From: Tunturibacter empetritectus
Lineage (GTDB): Bacteria > Acidobacteriota > Terriglobia > Terriglobales > Acidobacteriaceae
Length of the DNA stretch: 64,000 bases
Assembly: GCF_040358985.1 (NCBI RefSeq)
Contig: NZ_CP132932.1
Coordinates: 3,658,001-3,722,000 of the forward strand
Direction: 5' to 3'
Positions 63,695 to 64,000 of the stretch are shown in pieces; positions within the stretch are counted from its first letter, which is position 1; every line of letters starts with the position of its first letter. The notes beneath the pieces are model-generated. The model was given only the letters and a program-made list of their open reading frames with translations, was not told the origin of the DNA and made no database searches. The position numbers were made by a program, and so were the translations under genes.

Positions 63695-64000
63695 CTAGCG
63701 GGCCTCGAAGTCGGCGCGGCAACCACGGTCGACCCAGAGGCCGCGATTGTCAATGTCCCAGGTCTGGCCGCGAACGCAGGGGGATCCGCTGATCTGCCGG
63801 ATGAGACGAACTACGCCTCGGGGACCAATGTCACACCAGTTTCTTCCTCCGTCGTTGGAGGAGCAGGTGACGGTGACGGGAGGAGGTGGCGGTTCAAAGC
63901 GACCAACGAGGAAGTCGGCGCGGCAGCCACGGTCGACCCAGAGGCCGCGTTGATCGACGCCCCATGTGTCGCCCTGAATGCAGGGAGAGCCACTGATCTG
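63695..64000 (-). CDS. DUF3011 protein, partial at the right edge
   Basis: The last 101 residues are inside the window. They contain CSSNDGGRNWCDIGPRGVVR, LIRQISGSPCVRGQTWDIDN and GLWVDRGCRADFEAR plus the end of an earlier module (QISGSPCIQGDTWGVDQRGL). It is a paralogue of the gene at 62996 with the same module order; its N-terminus lies outside. Confidence 0.85.
   Translation of the reverse strand, partial: QISGSPCIQGDTWGVDQRGLWVDRGCRADFLVGRFEPPPPPVTVTCSSNDGGRNWCDIGPRGVVRLIRQISGSPCVRGQTWDIDNRGLWVDRGCRADFEAR

Overview
The window is high-GC, gene-dense bacterial DNA. Its gene content and repeats point to Acidobacteriota, class Terriglobia, probably an Acidobacteriaceae genus close to Granulicella, Edaphobacter or Terriglobus. 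The evidence is the intergenic repeats of the 'aaatacgggg...ggatgacg' type, a long LptF-LptG fusion, many secreted proteins with Pro/Thr-rich linkers, and a Bacillus-type succinate dehydrogenase with a five-helix cytochrome b. This placement is inference; no rRNA or tRNA gene is present. Both window edges cut genes (uvrA on the left, a DUF3011 protein on the right).

Layout. 1-9.8 kb: uvrA (partial), an STN-domain secreted protein, a nitroreductase-hydrolase pair, ubiX, a YkgJ-type Cys-cluster protein and a PRISE-type reductase. 9.9-18.7 kb: a secreted GH32 fructan hydrolase, a carboxypeptidase-regulatory-like protein, purB, glutaredoxin, DinB, an SDR, a TadA-DUF3175 composite and an HD protein. 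18.8-19.6 kb: a lower-GC two-gene island with a PIN-domain protein. 19.7-23.9 kb: agmatine deiminase and N-carbamoylputrescine amidase (agmatine to putrescine), separated by two decayed cupin genes, then an aldo/keto reductase. 24.2-29.1 kb: glnA, a SIMPL protein, icd and mdh, all on the plus strand and partly separated by clear terminators. 29.2-34.6 kb: two cyclophilins, a DUF1440 protein, an ABM monooxygenase, an M19 dipeptidase and small proteins.

34.8-39.3 kb: an sdhC-X-sdhA-Y-sdhB cluster in which X and Y are small unrecognised membrane proteins. 39.7-46.3 kb: rdgB, an AAA_28 ATPase, an ECF sigma factor with a four-helix membrane partner, a Met-rich secreted/outer-membrane protein beside a Cys-rich secreted protein, and an Ada-AlkA fusion overlapping ogt. 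46.3-51.3 kb: a motility block with motA-motB-flbD on one strand and fliC-fliD-fliS on the other; fliC has a near-consensus sigma-28 promoter. 51.4-64 kb: an ABC exporter, an FKBP isomerase, an ArsR-SRPBCC pair with a palindromic operator, lptFG, two response regulators, a histidine kinase split from its likely regulator by marC, an M28 peptidase, a HipA-type kinase (frameshifted) with DUF3037, and two DUF3011 secreted proteins.

The genes supply TCA-cycle enzymes (icd, mdh, sdh), nitrogen assimilation (glnA, aguA/aguB), DNA repair and nucleotide-pool hygiene (uvrA, ogt, ada-alkA, rdgB), motility and envelope biogenesis. The least conventional content is the PIN two-gene island, the HipA-DUF3037 pair, the small membrane genes inside the sdh cluster, the TadA-DUF3175 read-through and several families of small palindromic or dispersed repeats.
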